From Artocarpus heterophyllus (taxonomy: Eukaryota > Streptophyta > Magnoliopsida > Rosales > Moraceae), in the NCBI GenBank assembly GCA_025403435.1, contig CM046330.1, forward strand, positions 13,910,239-13,974,238: a DNA stretch of 64,000 nucleotides. Reading direction: 5' to 3'. Position 1 is the first letter of the stretch. Each line of letters starts with the position of its first letter. The translations under genes and the position numbers were made by a program. The notes beneath the pieces are model-generated. The model ran no database searches, had not been told where the DNA came from, and saw nothing but the letters and a program-made list of their open reading frames with translations. Below, in pieces: positions 34,204-47,765 of this stretch.

Positions 34204-35145
34204 TTATCTAACAGTTCTACAAATGCTTACCACCCTTAAGTTCAAAACTTGTAAGTAACTAGCAACAAAACTTGCAAGTAACTAGCAAAATGCTGGTCTA
34301 CAAAAATTAAAATAAATGGGCTTCTGTAGTTGTACGCGTTGAATTGGACTAGGACAAGAAAATATATTTCCAAACAAGGTCAAATTTAAAGGAAAATAAA
34401 GAGGAATTCAAATTAACTCATTCCTATATACTATACTTTTTTGTTTGTAAATGGATTCTGATTTCAAAGTGTTCATATTACTTTAAGGTTACTTCAGTGT
34501 TTTTGGCATTATTTGCTTCAAGACATATATTTTGAAACTATGTCCATATATGCGTGATTTATACAATTAATTACAATATGGTCCACTTGTTTTGGAACTA
34601 AAGTTTTAATATTATTCTATGTTGCTTTATTAGACAGTTTCTTAGTATTTAAGCAGCAGTGTGTCTTGCAAATTGGCTTTGCCTACCCTTTTGTCTACAG
34701 TAATGTACCCATGTGGTCAAAACCTTGTTATCTTAGAATTAATGTATAACAATAATAATACACAATTAATTGAGATTAAGACTGTCATATTAACTCTGTT
34801 CTGATCTTTAGATTAAATTAAGGAAATATGTTTTAATTAATCACAAGATGTTACCTAAACATGCGGCAAACTAGCTGCTAAACTTTGTTAATTAATCGAC
34901 AAACTTTATTAAATTAAAAGGGTCATTATCATAAAGAGAAATTATAAAAAGAGTCCACAAAAGATCTCGGACCACACTAATAGTTATGAGACTTTAGGAA
35001 TTGTAATTGTTAGTAGACTTTTAGAGTCATTTTAGTCAAACCATCAAGAGGGTCTATATTATTATTGATCACTGGTAACTTTGTTATATGGTGCTACTAC
35101 TGTTTGTATATACTCATTTTGTATTATGGTAATGGAAAACAGTTA

Positions 35146-35150
35146 TATAT
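35146..35150. repeat. Target-site duplication, left copy
   Basis: tatat directly before the 5' LTR, repeated at 45670-45674. The sequence is low-complexity, so chance agreement is possible. Confidence 0.7.
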
Positions 35151-37958
35151 TGTAACACCCGTATTTTTAACGGGCATGATTTTGTAAAATTTAATGAATA
35201 AAATGTGACTATTTAAAATTACTAAGTTGTTTACGATCATTAAAAAAAAAAAATACCACTTTAGTATTTTCTTACCAAGTCTTCCTAAGAAACATTCAAA
35301 ATTTACCAACACTTCTACCAATCTTGTCTCCCTAAATTATTGCTCAATTATATAGCCTTCTTCTTATTTTGCTAAAGGTATCCGAAGGGGACATTGAATT
35401 ATTTTCCCTCAATTCATAAAAGACATGGAGATATTTTCTCAACCACCTCTTTAATTATTTCCTTATCTTCTTCTATAATTCACTCCAATTGTCCCCTCAA
35501 TTATGTTAGCATGATTTGCTAAAAATCTTCATGGGAGACAAGATGATATTTTCCTTTAAGACTCTTTTGTTTCTTCTTACAACTTTCCCCCGTAAACATC
35601 CCATTCCTCTTAAGCATTTTGATATCTTTTTATTTAACTATCACCACCTTCTTCTCTAGTTCTCATTCTCTCCCTTTCTCACTTCAAATTTCTAACTAAA
35701 GACATAGAGCACAAAGCTCTCTTTGTGACCAAGACAATTATAATTCCCAACCATGATCGAGGCGGTTTTAGAGTTAATTCAAGCTTGATTGTTAACCCGA
35801 ACTTTGGTGCTTTTCAAAGAAGTTTTGAGGTAGGTTTTCTTTAATCTAAACTTAGTTTTTAGTATGTATTTTCTCCATGTTTAATGCATAATTTTCGTGT
35901 TCAAAATTCATGCAAATTTCTAGTTATGTTAACATGCATCCTTAAACATTTATGAACAAAAACTTGAGTCTTGAGTTACAACCCACAACCAACTTTTATT
36001 TTGGTTTGATGACAATGTTAGAAACATGTTAGGAATGTTTAAAACCGGTTTCCATAACTTTAAGATTGATGTTCTAATGTTTTGAGCTTAAAGAGCAAAT
36101 TTAAGCATGTTTTCATCATTATTTACAAGAAAGGCTAGAGATATAATTTGATAATGATTTTGGTATAAAACTCATGAGAATATGTTTATTCTGATTATAT
36201 AATGCATGTTGCATATTTTGGAATGGTTTTGAGATTTTAAACAAGGATAATATGCTTTAAGTTAAAGAAAAATTTGACATCCCATAAACTTTATAATACC
36301 TCTATGGGCAGTGGCTATTTCTTAAAATTCTGGAGTTAAATGAAAATGAATTTTGTAAATTGGTTTGCATATTTAAAAAGTAGACATCCTAAGCTTTCCA
36401 ATGAGCTATCATGACCCTAAATCGGAGTTGTATTTTAATTTCTATGAATTTTTCAATTTTCGGATTAGAAACTAGTAAACCTGCCAGTGGTAATAAACCA
36501 CCCGTCTATCTTAAGTAAACCACCTGTTAACCCGTGTGTTAATTGTAGATAGTGAACCCGTCTTTTTACAAAAGTATACCACCATGTTGCCATGGTATAC
36601 TAGCTGTTAACTTGAACCAAAAACCCAACTTTGCTCACCTTCTAGTCTCTTAATGTCTTACAACCTTTCCAATACTACCCTAAATGATTTATGAATTCTT
36701 ATTAGAGACTAAAACATAAAAATTGCTTGTATGTATTTTATATTGCGTTTAAGATAAAAATTGTTTACTTGGTATTTAAAGAACAATTGCATAAAAATAC
36801 TTTAATGGCACTAGTAGACGGGTTTACACATAATTCACTTATGAATGTGATTATACGTTGTGCTTTAGTTTTAATTGTCCTTATGCATGCCTTAGGGTCA
36901 AGGATGTGTGGAGCTAACGTTGATTAATTCCGAGAATAAAAGTTTGTTGTTAAGCTTTGAAGGTAGGGATTCTATTACTCATCTTTTGTGAGGTTTTGGT
37001 AAATTAAATTTGATTGTTTTATATTGTAAAATATGTATATTGTATAGCGATAAATATAATGATTTGACATATGTTATAAATTGAGAAGCATGGTTAGGAA
37101 ATTGACTCTATAAATATAAATTGAATACAAAGGAATAGTGAGATGTAAAAAGGGCGACGGTTACGTCCTTGGGCACGAATACCCTAAAAGGAAAAATAGG
37201 GGGAAGGTGATGACGCTTCCTTGGGTTGAAAGTCCCAGAACACACTGTACAGGAATCGATTTGGTGAGGACTCGGGGCTTGATGTCCCCTCACCGGAACA
37301 CCCTTGAAATGTTTATAGGGTGATCAAGTACGCCCATTTGGGTTTCGATGAGTTGAGTGATACTCAATTTAACATGGATACCTAGGAACAATGATGATTG
37401 GTAATATTTGTATAAATGTGTAATTATGACACTTGGTAATGATTAACTACGGTATCCATAAGATGTGATCATAATAAACCTCATAATCTGGAATATGATG
37501 TAACCTACTAACCATGCAGTTTTTAATGTGGTAATGGATAAACCATAAGGTGAGTCATGATTTCCCTACTGGGCATGTCGATGCTCATCCCTATCATATC
37601 TTCATATCTCAGGTGGAACTCAGTGCAACATATTTGAAGAGGAATAAGCGAAAACAATCTTGTTGTTTTCGTGTTAGAAGACCCTGTTTAATTACAACTT
37701 ATCTACAACATGTAAGAGTTGTATTATTTTTTTTTATGGCTGTGTTAAGTTATTTGGGAATTGTACTATGGTGATGATGACTGTAATTATATATATTTGG
37801 TGCTACACTAAAAACTGTGGTTTGTATTTAAAACGTTTATTTTTATTTTTCTTGTTGTTTAAAGACCCATGGGCATTATTTAATTGATTTAAATAATTTA
37901 AAATTTAAAATTATTGTTATTTATTTAAAACTGTTAACCCCCACATAGGGGTGTTACA
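35151..37958 (+). repeat. 5' LTR of the chromovirus
   Basis: TGTAACACCC...GGTGTTACA, 2808 bp. It contains an inverted repeat gtatacca...tggtatac (about 36576-36602) in a variable block, and a GC-richer core (37150-37310) conserved with the LTRs of the LOG-carrying family. Confidence 0.96.
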
Positions 37959-37965
37959 GAATTTT

Positions 37966-37978
37966 TGGTATCAGAGCC
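37966..37978 (+). other. tRNA-iMet primer binding site
   Basis: TGGTATCAGAGCC, seven bases after the 5' LTR. Confidence 0.95.
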
Positions 37979-38109
37979 TAGGTTCGATTAACCTAGGGGG
38001 TATAGCACCACCTTAAAAATTAATCTTTGGGAATGGTTTTAGAGTTAGGTGTTAATGTCATCATCATTTGGTACTGATCCTAGTTAAATTTTCGCAGCCA
38101 GTAGAAACT

Positions 38110-38451
38110 ATGCCACCAAGACGTCAAATGCAATCGTCTGAGCTGTCACAACCGGTTGAACATGCTCAAGAAGTTGAGCAACCGGAACCGATGGAACAAG
38201 CTCAAGAAGATGAGCAACTACGACATGCAACACAATCCCCGCCAGCTGCACCAGAAGTAAATAATTTAGGACAAATTCTTCAAGCATTACAAAATGTGCA
38301 AAGACCTGTGGAGGTTCGTGATCCCGAACAACGACATCTAACTCTGTTGAAGGAGTTTATGAAGCAGAAACCACCCACATTTAGTGGAGAACCTAACCCG
38401 GTCATAGCAGAACAATGGCTAAAGGCAGTCAAAAGAAGTTGGACACCTTGA
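38110..38451 (+). CDS. gag: gag, N-terminal segment (frame 1, ends at premature stop)
   Basis: It starts [10 protein letters not shown], a typical plant Ty3/gypsy Gag start; the frame upstream of this ATG opens only with a TTG. It runs through a Glu/Gln-rich N terminus to [26 protein letters not shown] and then reads into a stop at 38449-38451. The natural continuation ([15 protein letters not shown]) is in the -1 frame of the next entry. The switch lies at or near the AAAA run at 38431-38434, so one base appears to be missing, unless the element uses a frameshift here. Confidence 0.85.
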   Translation: MPPRRQMQSSELSQPVEHAQEVEQPEPMEQAQEDEQLRHATQSPPAAPEVNNLGQILQALQNVQRPVEVRDPEQRHLTLLKEFMKQKPPTFSGEPNPVIAEQWLKAVKRSWTP

Positions 38452-41400
38452 GGATTCCACGGGAGTATTGGGTTAGCTTTTCAACATATATATTTGAGGG
38501 TAAAGCCGAAGAATGGTGGGATCTTCAGAAAGACGACTATGACGTGCCGAATCTTACATGGGAGCAGTTCGAAACCATTTTTCGCAACACCTATATTCCT
38601 CAGAGCCATAGGCAAGCAATGATGCGAGAATTTGAAAACCTGGTGCAGGGAGATACAACAGTTGCTGAATACCATGCTCGATTTATAGAATTGTCTCGCT
38701 ACAATCCCGGGGCTGTATCGGATCCAATGGCGAGATGCGAAAAATTTAGAAATAACCTGAGGCCGAAAATCAGACAAATGATAGCTGCTGTTCCATCAAC
38801 AGATTTTCTTGATCTTGTAGCTGCGGCACAACGGGCAGAGACAGAACTAAATAACTCCTATGGAGAGTATAAGGGTTCTGGTGGGCATCAAAGGAAAATA
38901 AGTAAGAAAGAGAAGTCACAAGGGCAAGTCATTCAGCATAGTGGAGTGACTATTGGTGGTGGATCTTCTGGTAGTGGTCGTTTCCAACCGTATGCTTGTC
39001 ATAACTGTGGACAAGTGGGACATCTGAGGAGAAATTGCCCTAACCGCCCTACACAATCATCCTTTGCACCAAGGCCACAAGGAAGTCATTTTGGCTCCAC
39101 TGTTTGGGGAGGGAGTCAAAATCGTGGAGCGCCTCAGCAAAACACTCCAGCTTCCCAAGTCTCAGTAACTCAACCTCGAGGGTTCCAGCCTCAGTACAAC
39201 TATCAACAGCGGCCACAGGGTTCCAATTTTTATGCTAATCAGAACTTCCAACCGACTCCACAAGGCTCAGTGAATCAAAGGCCATATTTTTCTGGGAGAA
39301 ATAATAATAAGGCTAGTAGTAGCCAAGGAAACCGAGGAAAAAGTGATAAAGGAAAAGCACCAGCACAAGCTTATGCAATTACGGCTACAGCTGGACAAGC
39401 AAAACAGGCTGATCACTCAGTTGTAGACGGTATGATTCACGTGTCTCATTCTTGGGCTCATGTATTATTTGACACTGGTGCCACTCATTCATTTATATCT
39501 ATGTTATTTGCTTCCGTACTACAATTAGAAACTGAGACATGTAGTTCATCATTAACCCTTAGTACACCAATGGGCGGGATAGCTGAAGTATCCATAATTT
39601 GTAAATCAGTGTGTATTGTTATAGGAGAACATAAACTATCGGCTGACCTATATGTAATAACTATGACAGAGTTTGATGTAATCTTAGGAATGGATTGGCT
39701 AACTAAATACCAGGCAATAGTAGATTGTCATAGGAAACGTGTCTCTTTATTCACCAAGAATGGACAAGTCGTCGAATTTCAGGCAAAAACAGGAACAGTG
39801 ACACCAGCCCCGGTGCTAAAGGCTTGTATTGGAGGACGAAGGAATTTCACCAATCTTGGGACGATCTTTGCTTCAAATGGAGAACTAAAGAAGAGTGACC
39901 TATCCTCTCACACTCTTGTGGTGGACGAATTTTCAGATGTTTTTCCAGATGAATTGCCCGGACTTCCGCCTAATAGAGAAATTGAGTTTGTCATCGACCT
40001 AACTCAAGGAACAACGCCTGTTTCTATTGCTCCGTATCGAATGGCACCTGCTGAGAAAGTGGAATTGAGGAAGCAGTTGGACGAATTACTGGAAAAAGGA
40101 TTTATTCGACCAAGTACATCACCTTGGGGAGCTCCAGTACTTTTTGTGAAGAAACATGACGGATCGTTGAGGCTCTGTGTCGATTATCGCCAGCTTAATC
40201 GATTGACTATCAAGAACAAGTACCCTCTACCCCGAATTGATGAGTTGTTCGATCAGTTAGGAGGATCTTGCTATTTCTCAAAGATTGACTTACGATCTGG
40301 ATATCACCAACTGAAGATAAGAGAAGAGGACATTCCAAAGACAGCTTTTCGGACTCGCTACGGTCATTTTGAGTTTCTTGTCATGCCTTTCGGGTTGACT
40401 AATGCACCAGCGGCTTTCATGGACTTGATGAACCGTGTCTTTCGACCGTACTTAGATCAATTTATCATTGTCTTCATAGATGATATCTTGATCTATTCTA
40501 AAAATGAAGAAGAACATGCTGAGCATTTGAGGATCGCTCTACAAACGTTGAGAGAACATGGTCTTTATGCAAAAAGAGAAAAATGTGATTTCTGGATGAC
40601 GAAGGTCAAGTTCCTTGGACACGTTGTCTCTGAAGAAGGCATCTCAGTGGACCCCTCCAAAATTGAAGCAGTGCTAAATTGGGAACGACCAAAGAACGTG
40701 TCGGAGATTCGAAGTTTCCTCGGACTAGCTGGATACTATCGACGCTTTGTAGAGAATTTTTCAAAGATTGCTTCTCCATTAACAAAACTCACAAGGAAGA
40801 ATGTCAAGTTCGTGTGGGATGATAAATGTGAAGAAGCATTTGAGGAACTGAAGCGAAGACTCACTAGTGCACCTGTGCTAATCATACCTAACAACGAGGA
40901 GCCTTACACAGTATACACTGATGCCTCAGGAAACGGTTTGGGTTGTGTGTTAATGCAGCATGGACGAGTAGTTGCCTACGCCTCACGCCAGTTGAAACCC
41001 CATGAGAGGAACTACCCCACACATGATCTTGAGTTAGCTGCTGTGGTTTTCGCACTCAAAATTTGGAGATGTTATCTATATGGTGCAAAGTTCGAGCTAT
41101 ATTCAGATCATCAAAGTCTGAAATATTTGTTTACTCAAAAGGATCTCAATCTAAGGCAACGAAGATGGACTGAGTACATGGTGGACTATGACTTTAGTAT
41201 CCAATATCATCCTGGAAAAGCAAATGCCGTGGCAGATGCTCTAAGTCGTAAGAACAACGGACGTATAGCCAGTTTAGCATTGGAAGATTGGAGACGAGTC
41301 ACCATCGCCGACTTCAACTTGCAATATTATGAAGATGACGAGAGAGCTTTCCTATTCAATGTGATAGCAACTCCTACGTTAATTCAGAAAGTAAAACAAG

Positions 41401-42806
41401 GACAATGGCACGATGAAGGATTACGTAGGGTTTGGGAGCAAATACAAAATGGAGAACAACTGGATGGATGGCAGATTGAGCCAGAAGGATTTTTACTTTA
41501 CAAAGGAAGATTAGTTGTTCCAGAGGATCCATATCTCAGGCATGCGGTGCTAGATGAGGCTCACCGTTCAAAGTTTGCTATTCATCCTGGAAGCACAAAA
41601 ATGTATATGGATCTAAAACGACAATACTGGTGGCGAGGAATGAAACGAGATGTAGCAACCTTTGTCTCTAAGTGCATGACGTGCCAACAGGTTAAAGCGG
41701 AACATCAAAAGCCTGGAGGCGAGTTGAGGAGCTTACCTATTCCAGAATGGAAGTGGGATCATGTGACAATGGACTTTGTTACTGGATTTCCTAAGACTCA
41801 AATAGGGCATGACGCCGTTTGGGTAATTGTAGATCGTTTAACTAAGACAGCCCACTTCATCCCAATCAGAACTAGTTATAGTGTCTCAAAATTATGTCAA
41901 TTATACGTGGAAAAGGTAGTGACATTGCATGGAGTGCCAATGTCAATAGTTTCCGATAGAGATACACGTTTCACGTCGAAATTTTGGAGAGGATTGCAGA
42001 GGGCCTTAGGAACTCAATTGAATTTTAGTACAGCTTTTCATCCTCAAACAGATGGACAATCTGAACGTGTCATTCAGATTCTCGAGGATATGCTTCGGGC
42101 TTGTGTGCTGGACTTTGGAACAAATTGGGCTGCACAGCTGCCATATGTTGAATTCGCATATAACAACAGTTACCAAGCAAGTATTAGAATGGCTCCATAT
42201 GAGGCCTTATATGGTAGACCTTGTAGATCTCCATTGTGTTGGGCTGAAAAGGAAGAGCGTCTTGAACTTGGGCCTCAGTTTATCAGAGAAACAACGGACA
42301 AGATCCAGATTATTCGCGAACGTCTTCAGACAGCTCAAAGTCGACAAAAGAGTTATGCAGATAAGAGGAGGCGACCTTTAGAGTTCATGATTGGAGACTT
42401 TGTGTTCTTAAAAGTGAAACCAAAACGAGGTGTATCTCGATTTGGTGTTAAAGGAAAGTTAGCACCAAGGTATACAGGACCGTTTGAGATTGTGGAACGC
42501 ATTGGAACGTTGGCATACCGTTTAGACCTACCACCACAATTGTCTCATGTACATAATGTGTTTCATGTATCGATGTTGAGAAAGTATGAACCCGACCCTT
42601 CACATGTGATCATGTGGACAGATGTGCCGATTCAAGGAGATACGAATTATGAAGAAATTCCAGTTCAAATACTGGATCATGAAATAAAAATATTACGTCG
42701 TCGTGAAATTCCTCTGGTGAAAGTGATGTGGCAACACCATGATGTGGAGGAAGCCACATGGGAACTTGAATCTGAAATGAGAGAAAAGTATCCACATTTG
42801 TTTTAA
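38415..42806 (+). CDS. gag-pol: gag C-terminal part plus pol polyprotein with chromodomain
   Basis: Open for 1463 codons; the first ATG is probably not a real start, since it lies inside gag. Order and rough residues: Gag core with EEWWDL (35) and [15 protein letters not shown]; zinc knuckle [14 protein letters not shown] (about 195-208); aspartic protease FDTGATHSF (Asp about 353); reverse transcriptase with [18 protein letters not shown] and catalytic FIDD (about 687-690); RNase H starting YTDASG (about 833) with DHQSLKYL; integrase zinc HHCC (His about 1050, Cys about 1087 and 1090), catalytic D, D and E near 1120, 1181 and 1217; the GPF/Y-type [12 protein letters not shown] segment; chromodomain about 1400-1463. 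All catalytic residues are in place. The product would copy and integrate the element, with the chromodomain thought to guide it to heterochromatin. Confidence 0.97.
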   Translation: MAKGSQKKLDTLRIPREYWVSFSTYIFEGKAEEWWDLQKDDYDVPNLTWEQFETIFRNTYIPQSHRQAMMREFENLVQGDTTVAEYHARFIELSRYNPGAVSDPMARCEKFRNNLRPKIRQMIAAVPSTDFLDLVAAAQRAETELNNSYGEYKGSGGHQRKISKKEKSQGQVIQHSGVTIGGGSSGSGRFQPYACHNCGQVGHLRRNCPNRPTQSSFAPRPQGSHFGSTVWGGSQNRGAPQQNTPASQVSVTQPRGFQPQYNYQQRPQGSNFYANQNFQPTPQGSVNQRPYFSGRNNNKASSSQGNRGKSDKGKAPAQAYAITATAGQAKQADHSVVDGMIHVSHSWAHVLFDTGATHSFISMLFASVLQLETETCSSSLTLSTPMGGIAEVSIICKSVCIVIGEHKLSADLYVITMTEFDVILGMDWLTKYQAIVDCHRKRVSLFTKNGQVVEFQAKTGTVTPAPVLKACIGGRRNFTNLGTIFASNGELKKSDLSSHTLVVDEFSDVFPDELPGLPPNREIEFVIDLTQGTTPVSIAPYRMAPAEKVELRKQLDELLEKGFIRPSTSPWGAPVLFVKKHDGSLRLCVDYRQLNRLTIKNKYPLPRIDELFDQLGGSCYFSKIDLRSGYHQLKIREEDIPKTAFRTRYGHFEFLVMPFGLTNAPAAFMDLMNRVFRPYLDQFIIVFIDDILIYSKNEEEHAEHLRIALQTLREHGLYAKREKCDFWMTKVKFLGHVVSEEGISVDPSKIEAVLNWERPKNVSEIRSFLGLAGYYRRFVENFSKIASPLTKLTRKNVKFVWDDKCEEAFEELKRRLTSAPVLIIPNNEEPYTVYTDASGNGLGCVLMQHGRVVAYASRQLKPHERNYPTHDLELAAVVFALKIWRCYLYGAKFELYSDHQSLKYLFTQKDLNLRQRRWTEYMVDYDFSIQYHPGKANAVADALSRKNNGRIASLALEDWRRVTIADFNLQYYEDDERAFLFNVIATPTLIQKVKQGQWHDEGLRRVWEQIQNGEQLDGWQIEPEGFLLYKGRLVVPEDPYLRHAVLDEAHRSKFAIHPGSTKMYMDLKRQYWWRGMKRDVATFVSKCMTCQQVKAEHQKPGGELRSLPIPEWKWDHVTMDFVTGFPKTQIGHDAVWVIVDRLTKTAHFIPIRTSYSVSKLCQLYVEKVVTLHGVPMSIVSDRDTRFTSKFWRGLQRALGTQLNFSTAFHPQTDGQSERVIQILEDMLRACVLDFGTNWAAQLPYVEFAYNNSYQASIRMAPYEALYGRPCRSPLCWAEKEERLELGPQFIRETTDKIQIIRERLQTAQSRQKSYADKRRRPLEFMIGDFVFLKVKPKRGVSRFGVKGKLAPRYTGPFEIVERIGTLAYRLDLPPQLSHVHNVFHVSMLRKYEPDPSHVIMWTDVPIQGDTNYEEIPVQILDHEIKILRRREIPLVKVMWQHHDVEEATWELESEMREKYPHLF

Positions 42807-42849
42807 CATTGTAATCAGTGTAAGAAATTTCGAGGACGAAATTTTTTAT

Positions 42850-42862
42850 AGGAGGGGAGAGC
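42850..42862 (+). other. Polypurine tract
   Basis: aggaggggagagc directly before the 3' LTR, following the conserved tttcgaggacgaaatt motif. Confidence 0.9.
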
Positions 42863-45669
42863 TGTAACACCCGTATTTTTAACGGGCATGATTTTGTAAA
42901 ATTTAATGAATAAAATGTGACTATTTAAAATTACTAAGTTGTTTACGATCATTAAAAAAAAAAAATACCACTTTAGTATTTTCTTACCAAGTCTTCCTAA
43001 GAAACATTCAAAATTTACCAACACTTCTACCAATCTTGTCTCCCTAAATTATTGCTCAATTATATAGCCTTCTTCTTATTTTGCTAAAGGTATCCGAAGG
43101 GGACATTGAATTATTTTCCCTCAATTCATAAAAGACATGGAGATATTTTCTCAACCACCTCTTTAATTATTTCCTTATCTTCTTCTATAATTCACTCCAA
43201 TTGTCCCCTCAATTATGTTAGCATGATTTGCTAAAAATCTTCATGGGAGACAAGATGATATTTTCCTTTAAGACTCTTTTGTTTCTTCTTACAACTTTCC
43301 CCCGTAAACATCCCATTCCTCTTAAGCATTTTGATATCTTTTTATTTAACTATCACCACCTTCTTCTCTAGTTCTCATTCTCTCCCTTTCTCACTTCAAA
43401 TTTCTAACTAAAGACATAGAGCACAAAGCTCTCTTTGTGACCAAGACAATTATAATTCCCAACCATGATCGAGGCGGTTTTAGAGTTAATTCAAGCTTGA
43501 TTGTTAACCCGAACTTTGGTGCTTTTCAAAGAAGTTTTGAGGTAGGTTTTCTTTAATCTAAACTTAGTTTTTAGTATGTATTTTCTCCATGTTTAATGCA
43601 TAATTTTCGTGTTCAAAATTCATGCAAATTTCTAGTTATGTTAACATGCATCCTTAAACATTTATGAACAAAAACTTGAGTCTTGAGTTACAACCCACAA
43701 CCAACTTTTATTTTGGTTTGATGACAATGTTAGAAACATGTTAGGAATGTTTAAAACCGGTTTCCATAACTTTAAGATTGATGTTCTAATGTTTTGAGCT
43801 TAAAGAGCAAATTTAAGCATGTTTTCATCATTATTTACAAGAAAGGCTAGAGATATAATTTGATAATGATTTTGGTATAAAACTCATGAGAATATGTTTA
43901 TTCTGATTATATAATGCATGTTGCATATTTTGGAATGGTTTTGAGATTTTAAACAAGGATAATATGCTTTAAGTTAAAGAAAAATTTGACATCCCATAAA
44001 CTTTATAATACCTCTATGGGCAGTGGCTATTTCTTAAAATTCTGGAGTTAAATGAAAATGAATTTTGTAAATTGGTTTGCATATTTAAAAAGTAGACATC
44101 CTAAGCTTTCCAATGAGCTATCATGACCCTAAATCGGAGTTGTATTTTAATTTCTATGAATTTTTCAATTTTCGGATTAGAAACTAGTAAACCTGCCAGT
44201 GGTAATAAACCACCCGTCTATCTTAAGTAAACCACCTGTTAACCCGTGTGTTAATTGTAGATAGTGAACCCGTCTTTTTACAAAAGTATACCACCATGTT
44301 GCCATGGTATACTAGCTGTTAACTTGAACCAAAAACCCAACTTTGCTCACCTTCTAGTCTCTTAATGTCTTACAACCTTTCCAATACTACCCTAAATGAT
44401 TTATGAATTCTTATTAGAGACTAAAACATAAAAATTGCTTGTATGTATTTTATATTGCGTTTAAGATAAAAATTGTTTACTTGGTATTTAAAGAACAATT
44501 GCATAAAAATACTTTAATGGCACTAGTAGACGGGTTTACACATAATTCACTTATGAATGTGATTATACGTTGTGCTTTAGTTTTAATTGTCCTTATGCAT
44601 GCCTTAGGGTCAAGGATGTGTGGAGCTAACGTTGATTAATTCCGAGAATAAAAGTTTGTTGTTAAGCTTTGAAGGTAGGGATTCTATTACTCATCTTTTG
44701 TGAGGTTTTGGTAAATTAAATTTGATTGTTTTATATTGTAAAATATGTATATTGTATAGCGATAAATATAATGATTTGACATATGTTATAAATTGAGAAG
44801 CATGGTTAGGAAATTGACTCTATAAATATAAATTGAATACAAAGGAATAGTGAGATGTAAAAAGGGCGACGGTTACGTCCTTGGGCACGAATACCCTAAA
44901 AGGAAAAATAGGGGGAAGGTGATGACGCTTCCTTGGGTTGAAAGTCCCAGAACACACTGTACAGGAATCGATTTGGTGAGGACTCGGGGCTTGATGTCCC
45001 CTCACCGGAACACCCTTGAAATGTTTATAGGGTGATCAAGTACGCCCATTTGGGTTTCGATGAGTTGAGTGATACTCAATTTAACATGGATACCTAGGAA
45101 CAATGATGATTGGTAATATTTGTATAAATGTGTAATTATGACACTTGGTAATGATTAACTACGGTATCCATAAGATGTGATCATAATAAACCTCATAATC
45201 TGGAATATGATGTAACCTACTAACCATGCAGTTTTTAATGTGGTAATGGATAAACCATAAGGTGAGTCATGATTTCCCTACTGGGCATGTCGATGCTCAT
45301 CCCTATCATATCTTCATATCTCAGGTGGAACTCAGTGCAACATATTTGAAGAGGAATAAGCGAAAACAATCTTGTTGTTTTCGTGTTAGAAGACCCTGTT
45401 TAATTACAACTTATCTACAACATGTAAGAGTTGTATTATTTTTTTTATGGCTGTGTTAAGTTATTTGGGAATTGTACTATGGTGATGATGACTGTAATTA
45501 TATATATTTGGTGCTACACTAAAAACTGTGGTTTGTATTTAAAACGTTTATTTTTATTTTTCTTGTTGTTTAAAGACCCATGGGCATTATTTAATTGATT
45601 TAAATAATTTAAAATTTAAAATTATTGTTATTTATTTAAAACTGTTAACCCCCACATAGGGGTGTTACA
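42863..45669 (+). repeat. 3' LTR of the chromovirus
   Basis: 2807 bp. It differs from the 5' LTR by a T run of eight instead of nine near 45438; no base substitution was noticed. Confidence 0.96.
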
Positions 45670-45674
45670 TATAT
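45670..45674. repeat. Target-site duplication, right copy
   Basis: tatat, matching 35146-35150, at the edge of a TA/CA microsatellite. Confidence 0.7.
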
Positions 45675-45708
<34 letters not shown>

Positions 45709-45709
45709 T
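45670..45709. repeat. (TA)n-(CA)n-(TA)n microsatellite
   Basis: Compound run beginning at the chromovirus insertion site. Confidence 0.9.
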
Positions 45710-45863
45710 GATATCGAAAAGGGTATTTCTCTTTATATTTTGTCGTTTTGAAGAAAAGATAATACTTTATTGGCTTGATAATTGTTGATTAATGACAGAA
45801 AGTGTAATTAAGGCCAAAAGGAACTTAAATAGCCAGACCAATAATCATGAGCCATTGCCAACT

Positions 45864-45909
<46 letters not shown>
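45864..45909. repeat. (TACA)n-(TA)n microsatellite
   Basis: Three TACA units followed by about 16 TA units. Confidence 0.9.
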
Positions 45910-45911
<2 letters not shown>

Positions 45912-46547
45912 CATGTACAAAACACTAAGTGTTAGTGAAGATAGCTCTGCACCACACAATTTAATTCTCAGCACTTTTCTTTAAGCAATAATCTTAAGAT
46001 ATTGTTGAGAAGTGGCATACTTTTCGTGCACATTATTTACAAATTAATAATAACAATCCAAGGACATATATATCGCTATATTAAGTAAATTTCCTTCTAA
46101 TTATCAATAAATTTGCGTCTTCAAGACCTGATTCCACTTTTAAGTGGAAAAATCTAAAACCAACACGATTATCCGAGGATCTTTTGTGTTTTTTCAAGAA
46201 ATTTTATTTCTTGAAAAAGAGGGAAAAAAAAAGGGCCGAGTAGTCAATGAGATTTTAAGGTAAACGGTGCTTGATTCTATGTCAAAGATTATAATTATAA
46301 ATCCTTATAAACATAAAATGTGTCTAGCGCTACATTAATATCCAAAATTATATACATAGAATTTAATTTAATTTAATGATCAAAATAATCCATATTTCTT
46401 CAGTACAGCCATTTCATGCCTTCTAAGGATCACTAGGCTGATCCTTCAACTTGAAGCATCAAACTACTCACATGTATTAGCTAGTCATCATCAGTTTCAC
46501 TGACTGTAACGCCAAGGCCATTCAAAAGAATCTGATCATGTTTTGAT

Positions 46548-46573
46548 TATATATATATATATATATATATATA
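46548..46573. repeat. (TA)n microsatellite
   Basis: About 12 TA units. Confidence 0.9.
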
Positions 46574-47765
46574 ATGTTACGGTACAGTGGAATCTATCTT
46601 CCTTCAATTTATTCGTATTTTTATGTTTATTTTTTATTTTTTTTAATTTGTTCTATAGACGAAATCTCATGCATGGCTTCTCATTATATTGCAAGAGTTT
46701 TACCTTCAAGCGATGATTTTATTAACAACTTTATAATAAAAGATTTTCTCATTGATTTCAACAGTTTTACAACAGAAAGTTTCTATAATATTAAAAATTA
46801 TTTTCTATGATATTTCTCTCATAAATCCTTTTTTTTTCCCGAATTCTCCAACTAAAATACTTTTTCCTAATTAAAGTTTTTAAATTATTTATTTAAATTA
46901 CTTAAGTGTCTCATCCAAAAAATGAATTTTGATTTCGCAATGACTCACTTTCTTTTTATTAGGTCCATTGTCTTTCGAATCGGAGGTCTATACTGGCAAT
47001 TAAATTATGACCATGCATGTCTCCCTTTTATTTTTTATTTTTATAAAATTTTCAATTTGTAAGTCTTTATACTCTATGCTATATGTCTATATATCTAAAT
47101 TTATATGTATAAAAGATGTAATTGTTTTTTCATTTTTTTTTTGTTCAACCATCACTATTTCAATATGAAATTGTTGATTCTTGTTCACTACCATTTCATC
47201 CAGGATAACATGCTAATCAGTTCACACTATTATTTTCACAATACAACCACTTTTAAGGAATGACACAGCACAACACAAAATTGATACGTGAACTCAAAAT
47301 TGACGTGACATTCATATATTTTTATTGAGTTTTTTTTTTCCACACACTATAGAGAACTAAAAATTTATAACCCACTAAAATATAATAACATTAATCAAAA
47401 TTGAGCAAATATGATCCTACAATTATGGAAACAACTATCGTAAGATTGGAAATTCTTAAAAAAGTCTGAAAATTCTGATCTAAAGCATATTTTTTAAATA
47501 TTTGTTATGGGTTTTGTGTCATGTTTGGGCTAGGCAAGTTCAAACCCAAGATTGACTTACTTTTTATTTTTTATTTTTTTTTGTCAATTATAAGTCAACC
47601 CAAATCTGGCTCCTTTTTTACAATCATAACCCCAAAAAATAATGTCTTTTTTTAGTCTTGTTGTCATGTTATGACTCATATTGCCGACCCTACTTTTCAA
47701 GAGATTTTTAACGTTATCAACAATGTCAAAAATGGTGGCTAGAGATGAGCATGGAGAAGATAGAG

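Larger units (their letters stand above)
31623..35145. other. Intergenic DNA without recognisable gene
   Basis: AT-rich, with microsatellites at 32165-32190 and 34180-34203. Two short GC-richer islands (32560-32680 and 33000-33130) hold ORFs of 89 and 67 codons with no known domain. The second has a cacgtgtcc G-box-like site at 33112 and a pyrimidine-rich stretch at 33175-33235, as a promoter and leader might, but no gene follows. Confidence 0.5.
35151..45669 (+). mobile_element. Full-length Tekay/Del-type chromovirus (Ty3/gypsy LTR retrotransposon)
   Basis: A 10519-bp element with LTRs of 2808 and 2807 bp, TATAT target duplication, tRNA-Met primer site, gag, zinc knuckle, protease, RT, RNase H, integrase and a C-terminal chromodomain, and a polypurine tract. 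The LTRs differ, as far as I can see, by one T in a homopolymer only, so the insertion is very young. A -1 frame break near 38431 splits gag; everything downstream is open. Clade placement rests on the long LTR, domain order and the chromodomain ending ..[20 protein letters not shown]. Confidence 0.96.
45710..47765. other. Intergenic DNA without recognisable gene
   Basis: AT-rich, with TA microsatellites at 45864-45909 and 46548-46573. A 78-codon frame at 46574-46810 shows no known domain. Confidence 0.5.

Noticed and set aside
35347..35356. ttatatagcc as the chromovirus TATA box
   Set aside because: Plausible position within the LTR but the region is so AT-rich that a TATA box cannot be told from background.
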